Below are positions 16,554-24,599 of a stretch of 48,442 nucleotides of DNA, piece after piece; the stretch's first letter is position 1, and every line of letters starts with the position of its first letter. The notes under the pieces were generated by a model. The model saw only the letters and a program-made list of their open reading frames with translations, was not told the DNA's origin and ran no database searches. Both the position numbers and the translations under genes were made by a program. The stretch comes from Lysobacterales bacterium. Lineage in GTDB: Bacteria > Pseudomonadota > Gammaproteobacteria > Xanthomonadales > Xanthomonadaceae. The stretch covers positions 1 to 48,442 of the forward strand of contig JAEKKW010000061.1 in the NCBI GenBank assembly GCA_019510195.1, given 5' to 3'.

Positions 16554-16939
16554 GGAAGCTCTATGCGATCGGTTTTCCCACACTGATGGCGTTCGACACG
16601 CTGGCGCAGACCTGCTTCAAGATCGCCGGCAACCATGCCCTGCCGTTCACGGCGGATCCCGCGTGGCTCCTGCGCGTGGCGGAACAGCCGTGGACCTGGG
16701 TCGCGCTGTGCGGCTATCTCGGCGCCTTCCTGACCTGGATGCGTCTGCTGCGCGATGCCCCGATCGGCCCCGCCTTCGCGGCTTCGCATCTGGAGGTGGT
16801 GAGTGTGCTGTTGGTCTCCGCCTGGTGGTTGCACGAACGCATCACCCTGCTGCAACTGTTCGGCGCGCTGGTGATCGTGCTCGGGATAGGATTGCTGGCG
16901 ATATCGGAATCGCGGGAAACCGTCGATGCGCCTCACTGA
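16550..16939 (+). CDS. Small EamA/SMR-like membrane protein, subunit 2 (ArnF-sized)
   Basis: 129 residues from a GTG overlapping the previous stop. Four helices; DTLAQTCFKIAG in helix 1 mirrors DTGGQLCFKSA of its partner, and WWLHERITLLQLFGALVIVLGIGLL mirrors the other C-terminus. The two are best read as a heterodimeric transporter or flippase. Overlaps the DegT aminotransferase gene by 14 bp. Confidence 0.72.
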   Translation: MRKLYAIGFPTLMAFDTLAQTCFKIAGNHALPFTADPAWLLRVAEQPWTWVALCGYLGAFLTWMRLLRDAPIGPAFAASHLEVVSVLLVSAWWLHERITLLQLFGALVIVLGIGLLAISESRETVDAPH

Positions 16940-18119
16940 GATTCCGCCGACCGCCGGACTGCCGCCACGGCTCGCCGACCTGCTCGCGCCACGGCGTGAT
17001 CTCGCAAGCGCGATGTCCGCGCAACTCGGCACCCCCACCGCACTCGTGACCTGCTCCGGCACCGCGGCATTGATGCTGGCATTGCGCGTTGCGCGGCAGC
17101 GCCAACCACGCCGCGATACGGTCGTCGTGCCGGCGTTCACCTGCCCCCTGGTGGCGGTCGCCGTGCATGCACTGGGCCTGCGCCTGCGCATTGTCGATCT
17201 CGCGCACGGCAGCTTCGATCTTGATCCCGATGCGTTGCGCGCGCAACTCGACGATCGCGTGCTGGCAGTGGTGCCGACGCATCTCGGCGGACGCGTGACC
17301 GATGTCGACGCCGTCAATCGCATGGTTGCGGATTCCGGCATCGTCGTGATCGAAGACGCCGCGCAATCGCTGGGCGCGACCAGCGGCGGCCGCAGCATCG
17401 GATTGGCGGGCGATGTCGGTTTCTTCAGCCTCGCTGCTGGCAAGGGCCTGTCGACCTGGGAAGGCGGCGTGGCGATCGCGCGCGATCCGGCATGGCTCGA
17501 GGCGATGCAGGCACTGCAAAATTCGTTGCCGGCGCTGGCGGCATTCGAACGCCGTCGCTGCATCGAATTGGTCGGTTACACGCTGTTTTACCGGCCATTG
17601 CCGATGCGCTGGGCATACGGTACGCCGTTGCGTCGGGCATTGAAACGCGGTGATCTCGTCGGTGCGATCGGCGACCGCTTTCCGCCCGACGTGCCGTTGC
17701 ATCGCATGGGCGACTGGCGGCAGGGCGTCGGCGCCACCGCATCGCGGCGCCTGCCGGAATTCCTCGACGAACGTCGCGCCTGCGCGTTGGCGCGGATCGA
17801 ACGCTTGCGCGCGATTCCCGGTGTCGAGGCTTATTCCGATCGTCCTGGCGAACGTGGCGTCTGGCCGGTCTTGCTGGTACGGATGGACAGCGAACGCCAG
17901 CGCGATGCCGTTCTCGATCGATTGTGGACTTCCGGGCTCGGCGTGAGCCGGATGTTCATCCATGCCCTGCCCGATTACTCCGAGCTGCGCGACATCGTCC
18001 CGCGCCAGCATTGCCCGAATGCGGTTGATCTCGCTGCGCGCAGTCTCACCATCAGCAACAGTCCGTGGCTGGGCAATGGCGATTTCGAGGTGATTTGTCG
18101 GGTGATCGAAACAAGCTAG
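16926..18119 (+). CDS. DegT/DnrJ/EryC1-family PLP aminotransferase
   Basis: 397 residues. The PLP site is visible: CSGTAALMLAL (43-53), IEDAAQSLGA with D144, and the Schiff-base Lys K173 in FSLAAGKGLSTWEGG. Family members transaminate nucleotide-linked keto sugars or other aldehydes/ketones. The usual sugar-nucleotide neighbours (dehydratases, glycosyltransferases) are absent, so the substrate may not be a sugar. It ends on a CTAG that is also the stop of the convergent ureohydrolase-like gene. Confidence 0.85.
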   Translation: MRLTEIPPTAGLPPRLADLLAPRRDLASAMSAQLGTPTALVTCSGTAALMLALRVARQRQPRRDTVVVPAFTCPLVAVAVHALGLRLRIVDLAHGSFDLDPDALRAQLDDRVLAVVPTHLGGRVTDVDAVNRMVADSGIVVIEDAAQSLGATSGGRSIGLAGDVGFFSLAAGKGLSTWEGGVAIARDPAWLEAMQALQNSLPALAAFERRRCIELVGYTLFYRPLPMRWAYGTPLRRALKRGDLVGAIGDRFPPDVPLHRMGDWRQGVGATASRRLPEFLDERRACALARIERLRAIPGVEAYSDRPGERGVWPVLLVRMDSERQRDAVLDRLWTSGLGVSRMFIHALPDYSELRDIVPRQHCPNAVDLAARSLTISNSPWLGNGDFEVICRVIETS

Positions 18120-18985
18120 CCCAACGCTGGAATCAACGCACGGTTAACTGCCGCCTGCTCGAGCTGCCAGGCATCGATCTCCGCCGGCGACGGATCCGAT
18201 TGCTGGTCGAGCCGGCTCAGCAGCCGTTTGAACAGGCTGCGGTAATGATGGATCGAAACCTCGCCGGTGATGTCGCTGGCGACGATATGCGGTTTCAGCG
18301 CAGAGATGATCGCCAATGCATCGTCGAGCAGGAATCGACCCTGGTCCCAGTTGGTGCGCACTACTTCGGGCGCGAACACGTCCTTGTCGATCGAGAAATA
18401 GACCGGCACCGGATCGTTCGCCATCGCGGCGACGAATTCGGCGACCAACTCTTGCGGCGAATCGAAACTGCTCAACGTCGTGATGCCGCGTTGCGCAGTC
18501 CATGAGGTATCGATACCGACGCACCAGTAATGCACGCGCCTGTTGCGCAACACGCCGAGCTGGTTTTCCCAGGCGTGGCTGCGGCCCGCATCCGGTGATG
18601 AAATGCCCAGCACGTGCACATCGACCACCCCCGGCAAGATCGCCGCGCGTCCGACCCAGGAGCCGCAATGCACGCCGAACGGGAAGCGCATGTTGTCCGG
18701 ATGGTTGTCGAGCACTACAACCCGCAAAGAGTGGCCGCGCAACCGTCGCCGGCCTGCCTCGCGTTCGACCAGCGGCAGGCTGAGATGATGGAAATCGCCG
18801 CTGCCCAGCAGCACCGTGCCATGCGGCGCCGATAATGCAGGTGCAATCGCATCGCCAAAACGTCGCAAATCCCTGCGACTGCAGGAAAACCTCAATCGCT
18901 CCTGCCAGTCCTGCAGCGGCAGGCGTTCGGCCGCGCCGATGTCACGCACGGAACCGTCGAGATCAAGAATCAATGGCGCGTTCAC
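18116..18985 (-). CDS. Ureohydrolase (arginase/agmatinase)-fold protein, UPF0489-like
   Basis: 289 residues. Metal-site motifs of the arginase/deacetylase fold are present: GSGDFHH (61-67), VVVLDNHPDN with D93, H95 and D97, and YFSIDKDVFAP with D200 and D202. This is five clear ligands of a di-manganese site plus a candidate His at 66/67. Overall sequence is far from true arginases and nearer the poorly known UPF0489 group, so the substrate could be a guanidino, amidino or acyl-amide compound. Start GTG 18983-18985 overlaps the FemAB-like stop (GTGA); it is the last gene of the six-gene leftward operon. Confidence 0.7.
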   Translation of the reverse strand: MNAPLILDLDGSVRDIGAAERLPLQDWQERLRFSCSRRDLRRFGDAIAPALSAPHGTVLLGSGDFHHLSLPLVEREAGRRRLRGHSLRVVVLDNHPDNMRFPFGVHCGSWVGRAAILPGVVDVHVLGISSPDAGRSHAWENQLGVLRNRRVHYWCVGIDTSWTAQRGITTLSSFDSPQELVAEFVAAMANDPVPVYFSIDKDVFAPEVVRTNWDQGRFLLDDALAIISALKPHIVASDITGEVSIHHYRSLFKRLLSRLDQQSDPSPAEIDAWQLEQAAVNRALIPALG

Positions 18986-20052
18986 GCCGGCGCGCCTTCG
19001 AACAGGCCGCGCATCCGCCCAAGCAACCAGCGCAGCACGGGATTGCGCGGGCGCACCGCGTGCCAGGTCATCGTGAACTGCGCACCGAGCTGGCGTTTGG
19101 CTTCTGCGTCGGTCCAACCGGCGATGTAGCGTTTCAGCCCAAGCAACCGCGCGAATTCCAGGTTGTGCATCCAGCTCAGCGCATAGAGATTGTGCTCGCG
19201 CGACTGCGGATAGGCGAAACCGACGTATTTGTCGACCAGGGCATCGCGCCAGAGATAGCACAGGTTCCAACCGATCATCCGGCCATCGCGGCGGTAGACG
19301 AACACGACGCCATCGCCTTCGGGCTGGCGCAGCAATGCCGCGAGATAGTCGCGCGTCAATTCGTCGAAATGCACCTCGCTCTGCGCATGGACGTTGGCGA
19401 ACAGCTGGTGGAAGGCATCGATTGTCGCCTCGTCGCCGAAACAGGGATCGCCACAGGCGATTTCCTCGATCTCCACGTTCTTGCGTGAACGCAGCTTGCG
19501 GCGGATGTTCCTGCGCCGTGATGACGACAGCCGCGCCAGGCATTCATCCTCGCTGGTGAAATCGATCGGCAGCCATGCCAGCGGCAGCCCTTCCAGCAGC
19601 ACGAAACCATGCGCTTCCAGCCCCGCGATCAGTGCATCGCAAGCCGCATTCTCGTCATCGTCCAGCAACGGCGAATTCCGCGCCAGATCCTTGACGATCA
19701 GCAGGCGCGCATCAGGATCGGCACCACGCACGATGGCGTCGGCGAATGCGCGCATATCCGCATCAACCGGCAGCAGCGCATATTCGCTGGACGTGCAACC
19801 AATGAATTGCGTGTCCCAGTTCAGCCACCGTGACCAGCGGCGATAACCCGGCCACCGCTGCAATCGTTTCAACATCGACGGTTCGAGCGTGGTGAGGATG
19901 TCGTACTTCGCGCGGAACCGCGGCGCGCCGGTCGCGGTATCGGCAACGAAATCCCGGGGCGGATGCGCCAGCCACGCACGGATCACCGCTTCGGGTTCGA
20001 GCTGGGCGATCCAGCGCGTATCGTTGTCGGTCGCGCGGACCGCGGCATTCAC
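18982..20052 (-). CDS. FemAB/GNAT-type N-acyltransferase (Acetyltransf_6-like)
   Basis: 356 residues. The C-terminal half (about 150-330) has the FemAB/BioF2-type GNAT pattern: RLSSSRRRNIRRKLRSRK, FHQLFANVHAQSEVHF, GVVFVYRRDGRMIGWNLCYLW and the terminal LGLKRYIAGWTDAEAKRQLG. Relatives attach amino acids or acyl groups to amines, including in some exopolysaccharide and lipid pathways. Beside an ACP and ketosynthase, an acyl-ACP-dependent amide-forming role is a reasonable inference. No signal peptide or membrane helix. Overlaps the ketosynthase stop by ATGA. Confidence 0.72.
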   Translation of the reverse strand: MNAAVRATDNDTRWIAQLEPEAVIRAWLAHPPRDFVADTATGAPRFRAKYDILTTLEPSMLKRLQRWPGYRRWSRWLNWDTQFIGCTSSEYALLPVDADMRAFADAIVRGADPDARLLIVKDLARNSPLLDDDENAACDALIAGLEAHGFVLLEGLPLAWLPIDFTSEDECLARLSSSRRRNIRRKLRSRKNVEIEEIACGDPCFGDEATIDAFHQLFANVHAQSEVHFDELTRDYLAALLRQPEGDGVVFVYRRDGRMIGWNLCYLWRDALVDKYVGFAYPQSREHNLYALSWMHNLEFARLLGLKRYIAGWTDAEAKRQLGAQFTMTWHAVRPRNPVLRWLLGRMRGLFEGAPA

Positions 20053-21263
20053 GCCTGGCCTACCGCCAGCACCGCGTTCAAGCCGCCGAACGCGAACGAA
20101 TTGCTGAGCGCCGCGCGGATCTTCGCCGGGCGCCCGGTGTTGGGCACGATGTCGAGATCGCAGGCGGGATCGGCCTGTTCGAAATTGGCGGTCGGCGGCA
20201 CGAACTGATCGTTCAATGCCGACACCATCGCGGCGAGTTCGAGTGCACCGGCTGCACCCAGCGCGTGTCCGTGCATCGACTTGGTCGAAGTCACCGGAAT
20301 GCCTTGCGCATGCGTGCCCAATGCCAGACGGATCGCCCGGGTTTCGGTGGCGTCATTGGCCAGCGTGCCGGTGCCGTGCGCGTTGATGTAGCCGATATCG
20401 GCGGCTTCCAGTTCGGCATCCTGCAGCGCACGCGTAATCGACAGCGCCGCGCCTTCCGCCGACGGTGCGACGATATCACCGGCGTCCGCGCTCATGCCGG
20501 CACCGGCAAGTTCGGCGAGGATGGTCGCGCCGCGGGCTTTCGCGTGCTCCATTTCTTCCAGCACGAAGACCGCCGCGCCTTCACCCAGCACCAGGCCGCG
20601 ACGATTGGCGCTGAACGGACGACAGGTGTCGTCGGCGATCACGCGCATCGCATCCCACGCCTTCAACAGGCCAAAGGTGAGGCAGGCTTCGGTGCCGCCG
20701 GTGAGCATCACGTCGGCCGCTCCCGAACGGATCGCCGCCAGCGCCTGCGCCACCGCGTGGTTGGCGGATGCACACGCGCTCGACACCGTGAACACCGGGC
20801 CGCGCAAGCCATGCGTCATGCTGACGTGGCTGGCCGGTGCGTTGGCCATGGTGCGAACGATGGTGAGCGGATGCATGCGCTCTGCGCCCTCGCCGTAAAG
20901 GCGCTTGCTCTGTTCGTCGTGCGAGGTCACGCCGCCGATGCCGGTACCGATGATGGCGCCGATGCGATCGCCTTCGGCACGGACATCGAGCCCGCACTGC
21001 CTGACCGCTTCGTTCGACGCGGCGACCACGAATTGCGAGCAGCGATCGAGCAGCGGCAGCATCGACTCGCTCATCAATGCGGCGAGATCGACGTCTTCCG
21101 GCAACTGCGCGGCGACTTTCATCCGGACGCGCGCAGCCTCCGGATGACGCAGCGGCGCGATCGCCGAGCGCCCTTCGCGCAAGCCCTGCCACAGCGGAGC
21201 AACGCCCACGCCGTAAGGACTCACCGCACCCATGCCGGTGATGACGATCCGCCGCTTGATCAT
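20049..21263 (-). CDS. Beta-ketoacyl-ACP synthase, FabF-like
   Basis: 404 residues with the complete condensing triad: C164 (VSSACASANHA), H296 (NAHGTGT) and H333 (KSMHGHALGAAG). It would condense malonyl-ACP with an acyl starter. It is unlikely to be housekeeping FabF because it is embedded in an aminotransferase/acyltransferase operon without fabG, fabD or acpP and has its own divergent ACP 4 bp upstream. Confidence 0.88.
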   Translation of the reverse strand: MIKRRIVITGMGAVSPYGVGVAPLWQGLREGRSAIAPLRHPEAARVRMKVAAQLPEDVDLAALMSESMLPLLDRCSQFVVAASNEAVRQCGLDVRAEGDRIGAIIGTGIGGVTSHDEQSKRLYGEGAERMHPLTIVRTMANAPASHVSMTHGLRGPVFTVSSACASANHAVAQALAAIRSGAADVMLTGGTEACLTFGLLKAWDAMRVIADDTCRPFSANRRGLVLGEGAAVFVLEEMEHAKARGATILAELAGAGMSADAGDIVAPSAEGAALSITRALQDAELEAADIGYINAHGTGTLANDATETRAIRLALGTHAQGIPVTSTKSMHGHALGAAGALELAAMVSALNDQFVPPTANFEQADPACDLDIVPNTGRPAKIRAALSNSFAFGGLNAVLAVGQA

Positions 21264-21267
21264 GGAA

Positions 21268-21537
21268 TCAGCCCTGCGCCTTCGCCGCCAGCGCGTCCTT
21301 CACCACGTCGACCAGCTGCTGCACGGTGTCGCTGCCGAAGTTCGGGCCCTGGTCGGGGAAGGTGATGCCGTAGTGCTCCTCGATGTCGAACAGCAGTTCG
21401 ATCGCGTCCAGCGAACTGACGCCGATGTCCTTCAGCGTCGATTCGGGCTGGATCGTCGCGAGATCGATCTTGGCTTTCGCTGCGATCTGCGATGCGATCT
21501 CTTCGAAGATCGCTTTCTCGTCCGGTGTGTCGCTCAT
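21268..21537 (-). CDS. Acyl carrier protein with variant attachment motif
   Basis: 89 residues, acidic four-helix ACP. The phosphopantetheine site reads GVSSLDAIEL, so the modified serine is S42 and the usual Asp before it is replaced by S41. A Gly-Pro-Asn insertion (DQGPNFGSDT) lies before helix 3. The pairing with the adjacent ketosynthase suggests a dedicated carrier and not the fatty-acid AcpP. Confidence 0.88.
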   Translation of the reverse strand: MSDTPDEKAIFEEIASQIAAKAKIDLATIQPESTLKDIGVSSLDAIELLFDIEEHYGITFPDQGPNFGSDTVQQLVDVVKDALAAKAQG

Positions 21538-21561
21538 GGTTACTCCCTCGAAAGTGATGCG

Positions 21562-22983
21562 TCAGGCGGTCGCCTTGGCCCTGGTCAGCAACTGGTCGAG
21601 CAGCGCGATCGCGAGATCGATCTCCTCGTGCGTGATGTCGAGCGACGGCGCCAGCGTGATCACGTTCTTGTACCAGCCACCAACATCGAGCACGAGGCCG
21701 ATCGGCTGGCCGTTGTGGCGCAGGTCGCCGGCCAGGCCGATGTCGACCATGCGATCGAGCAGCGCGCGATTCGGCGTGAAGCCGTCGGCCTCGCAGATTT
21801 CCGCGCGCAACGCCAGGCCGAGACCATCGACGTCGCCGATTTCCGGATGGCGCTTCTGCAGGTCACGCAGTCCGTCGAGGAAATGCGCGCCCTTCAGCGG
21901 CACCGTGCGCTCGTAGTCCATGTCCTTGCCGAGGCGCATCACTTCCAAGCCGAGCGCGGTGCCCAGCGGATTGGAGTTGAACGTCGAGTGGGTCGAACCG
22001 GCCGGGAATACCGTCGGATTGATCAGCTCCTCGCGCGCCCACAGGCCCGACAGTGGATTGAGCCCGTTGGTCAGCGCCTTGCCGAACACCAGCACGTCGG
22101 GCTCGACGCCGAAGTGTTCGATCGACCACAGCTTGCCGGTGCGCCAGAATCCCATCTGGATTTCATCGACCACCAGCAGGATGCCGTACTTGTCCAGCAC
22201 CTTCTTGAGGTCGCGGAAGAAATGGCGCGGCGGAATCACGTAGCCGCCGGTGCCCTGGATCGGCTCGACGTAGAAAGCCGCGTATTCGGCCTGGTTGACC
22301 TTGGGGTCCCACACGCCGTTGTATTCGGTTTCGAACAGGCGCTCGAAGCGCTGCACGCAGGCATCGGAGTATTCGTCCGGCGTCATGCCCTTGGGGCGGC
22401 GGAATGGATACGGGAACGGGATGAACATCGCGCGCTCGCCGAAGTGGCCGAAGCGGCGGCGATAGCGGTAGCTCGACGTGATCGACGACGCGCCGAGCGT
22501 GCGGCCGTGGTAGCCGCCTTCGAAGGCGAACATCAGGCTCTTGCCGTTGCTGGCATTGCGGACGATCTTGAGCGAATCCTCGATGGCCTGCGCGCCGCCG
22601 ACATTGAAATGCACGCGACCCTTGCGGCCGAACTTGGCCTGCGCATCAAGCGCGATGGTCTTGGCGAGCTCAATGCGGGTCGGGTGCAGGTACTGGCTGG
22701 CGACCTGCGGCAAGGTGTCGATCTGGCGCTTCAGTGCATCGTTGAGGCGCGGATTGGCGTAACCGAAGTTGCACGCCGAATACCACATCTGCAGGTCGAG
22801 ATAGGGAACGCCGGCGCCGTCATACATGTAACTGCCGTTACAGCCGTGGAAAATCTTCGGCGGATCGACGTAATGGACGGTATCGCCATGCGAGCTGTAG
22901 AGATTTTCGTCGGCGAGAAGCTGGGCGTCGTCGATCCCGTCGCCGGGACGGATGGACTGGATCGCGGCGAGGTTAGCCGGCAT
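21562..22983 (-). CDS. Class III PLP-dependent aminotransferase
   Basis: 473 residues. Motifs: GGAQAIEDSLKIVRNAS, FEGGYHGRTLGASSITSSY, VVDEIQMGFWRTGK with D273 contacting PLP, and the Schiff-base Lys K302 in FGKALTNG. Family members handle omega-amino groups (ornithine, GABA, diaminobutyrate, diamines). The N-terminal extension (YVDPPKIFHGCNGSYMYD) has no specific meaning to me. The first codons overlap the HAD phosphatase gene by 11 bp, so the two steps are probably coupled. Confidence 0.85.
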   Translation of the reverse strand: MPANLAAIQSIRPGDGIDDAQLLADENLYSSHGDTVHYVDPPKIFHGCNGSYMYDGAGVPYLDLQMWYSACNFGYANPRLNDALKRQIDTLPQVASQYLHPTRIELAKTIALDAQAKFGRKGRVHFNVGGAQAIEDSLKIVRNASNGKSLMFAFEGGYHGRTLGASSITSSYRYRRRFGHFGERAMFIPFPYPFRRPKGMTPDEYSDACVQRFERLFETEYNGVWDPKVNQAEYAAFYVEPIQGTGGYVIPPRHFFRDLKKVLDKYGILLVVDEIQMGFWRTGKLWSIEHFGVEPDVLVFGKALTNGLNPLSGLWAREELINPTVFPAGSTHSTFNSNPLGTALGLEVMRLGKDMDYERTVPLKGAHFLDGLRDLQKRHPEIGDVDGLGLALRAEICEADGFTPNRALLDRMVDIGLAGDLRHNGQPIGLVLDVGGWYKNVITLAPSLDITHEEIDLAIALLDQLLTRAKATA

Positions 22984-23668
22984 GTGAAGTCTCCAGGTAT
23001 TCGGTGGTGTGTTCGAGTTCGCCGCTCAGCAATCGCGGCAGCCATTCCAGCGCCTCCGCGAAACCGGTGATCGGGACATAGGGAATGCCGGCGGCGCGGC
23101 AGTGTTCGATCAGGCGATGCTTGGCGAACACGAAATCGGCACGATCGGCGACGCAGAAATCGGAGACGCCATCGCCGATCAGCAAGGTCTTGCGGCCTTG
23201 CCCGCGCGCCATCCGCGCGATCGCGCACTTGCAGGTGCCGCTGGCGCAACCGTCGGCGCTGAACGGCGACTCCAGTCGCCAATGCTTCGGATCGGCGCTC
23301 GGCTGCAGCGAATTGGCGACGATATCGAGATCGTCCATGCCGAAACGCGCGAGGATGTTGTGGATCGCGTAGTCGAGGCCATCGCTGACCACGCGGATCT
23401 GGATGCCTTGCGCACGCAGCGCGGCGTGGAAGGCCGGGAAGGCGGGATCGATCCACAACTCGCCGAGATGCGCATCGAGCTCCTCGCGACGCATCTGCAG
23501 CAGCCTGATCTGTCCGCGCAGGCATTCGCGCGAACCGATGCGTCCCGCACGCCAATCGCGCTCCAGCGTTTCCCAGCCGGGTTCGCCGAAACGCACCAGC
23601 AGCGAATCGATCACGTCCTCGACGCTAATGGTGCCGTCGAAATCGCACAGCACTGTCCAGTTGCTCAC
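22973..23668 (-). CDS. HAD-IB phosphatase, MtnX/SerB-like
   Basis: 231 residues from GTG 23666-23668 with AAGG 7-8 nt upstream. HAD motifs: nucleophile and acid in LCDFDGTIS (D9, D11), motif II VVSDG, and the metal site GDGVSDFCVADRAD. A four-Cys patch (DGCASGTCKC) sits in the middle. Relatives dephosphorylate phosphoserine, phosphoethanolamine-like or methylthioribulose intermediates. First gene of the leftward six-gene operon, so it may act early or set the amount of a phosphorylated precursor. Confidence 0.82.
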   Translation of the reverse strand: MSNWTVLCDFDGTISVEDVIDSLLVRFGEPGWETLERDWRAGRIGSRECLRGQIRLLQMRREELDAHLGELWIDPAFPAFHAALRAQGIQIRVVSDGLDYAIHNILARFGMDDLDIVANSLQPSADPKHWRLESPFSADGCASGTCKCAIARMARGQGRKTLLIGDGVSDFCVADRADFVFAKHRLIEHCRAAGIPYVPITGFAEALEWLPRLLSGELEHTTEYLETSHAG

Positions 23669-23807
23669 AGCGATGACCTTTGACTTTGAATCACGCGGCC
23701 AGCATGGTCAGCGGCCCTTTCGCATGCCTTTCAGGTGCGATTCGGCGATTTAATGTTCAGTAACGCATGGCTGGGCTAGAGTCTGCGGACCTCGACAGTT
23801 CGCCGCC

Positions 23808-24599
23808 ATGACTCAGTCTTTCCGTCCCATCGTGCTCGCCATCACGCTTGCCGCCTGCGCCACGGCCGCACAGGCGCAGGAATCTCCGGAAGCATCGGAT
23901 GCGCCGGTTTACGCCATCGGCGCCGGCGTGCAGCGACTGCCGGCCTGGCTGGGCGCGAAGCAGCAACGGACGCAGCCGATTCCGTTTTTCGACATCGAAT
24001 TGCCCGGCAAGGCCGAGCTGTCATCGGTCGATGGTTTGACCGTCGACATCATCCGCGGCAAACGCTGGCATGGCGGGCTGTATGCCGACATCGTCTGGGG
24101 CCGTTCACGCGGCGACCTCGGCCCGCAACTTTCGCCGACGGTCAAGCGCATCAATGATCGCCTGGCCGCCGGCGGCTATCTCGAAAACGAGATCAACAAG
24201 ACGGTGACGGTCGGTGCCCGTGCGATGCGCGAACTCGGCGGCAACGGCGCCTATGCCGACCTCTACACCGACATCACCCTGCCGAAGATGTTCAAGCACG
24301 TCGAGCACGGCATCGAGTTTTCCGTGCGCGCCGCCAACGCCGCCTCCAATCGCGAACGTTTCGGGCTGGATGCCGCGCAGGCCACGTGGCTGGGTCTTGC
24401 ACCGACGCGTCCCGCCGCCAGCTGGCAGCAGGCGGCGTTGCAGTACCAGGTCTTCGTGCCGACCAGCCGGCACACCGGCATCGCCGCCAATATCGAATAC
24501 GCGCGGCTGCTCGGCGATCCCGCGCGCAGTCCGCTGGTGAAAAACTTCGGGCAACGCACGCAGTTGAGCGAAGGGATCGCCTTCGTCTATCACTTCTAG
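23808..24599 (+). CDS. MipA/OmpV-family outer-membrane protein
   Basis: 263 residues: signal peptide to about residue 25 (ITLAACATAAQAQ), then a beta-barrel with the family opening YAIGAGVQRLPAWLGAKQQRTQPIPFFDIELPGK and final strand LSEGIAFVYHF ending in Phe, as expected for barrel insertion. Relatives scaffold peptidoglycan enzymes or are stress-induced porins. It shares a CTAG stop with the convergent LysR gene. The 139-bp divergent gap to the HAD operon holds an AT-rich patch near 23749-23755 but no clear promoter. Confidence 0.82.
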   Translation: MTQSFRPIVLAITLAACATAAQAQESPEASDAPVYAIGAGVQRLPAWLGAKQQRTQPIPFFDIELPGKAELSSVDGLTVDIIRGKRWHGGLYADIVWGRSRGDLGPQLSPTVKRINDRLAAGGYLENEINKTVTVGARAMRELGGNGAYADLYTDITLPKMFKHVEHGIEFSVRAANAASNRERFGLDAAQATWLGLAPTRPAASWQQAALQYQVFVPTSRHTGIAANIEYARLLGDPARSPLVKNFGQRTQLSEGIAFVYHF

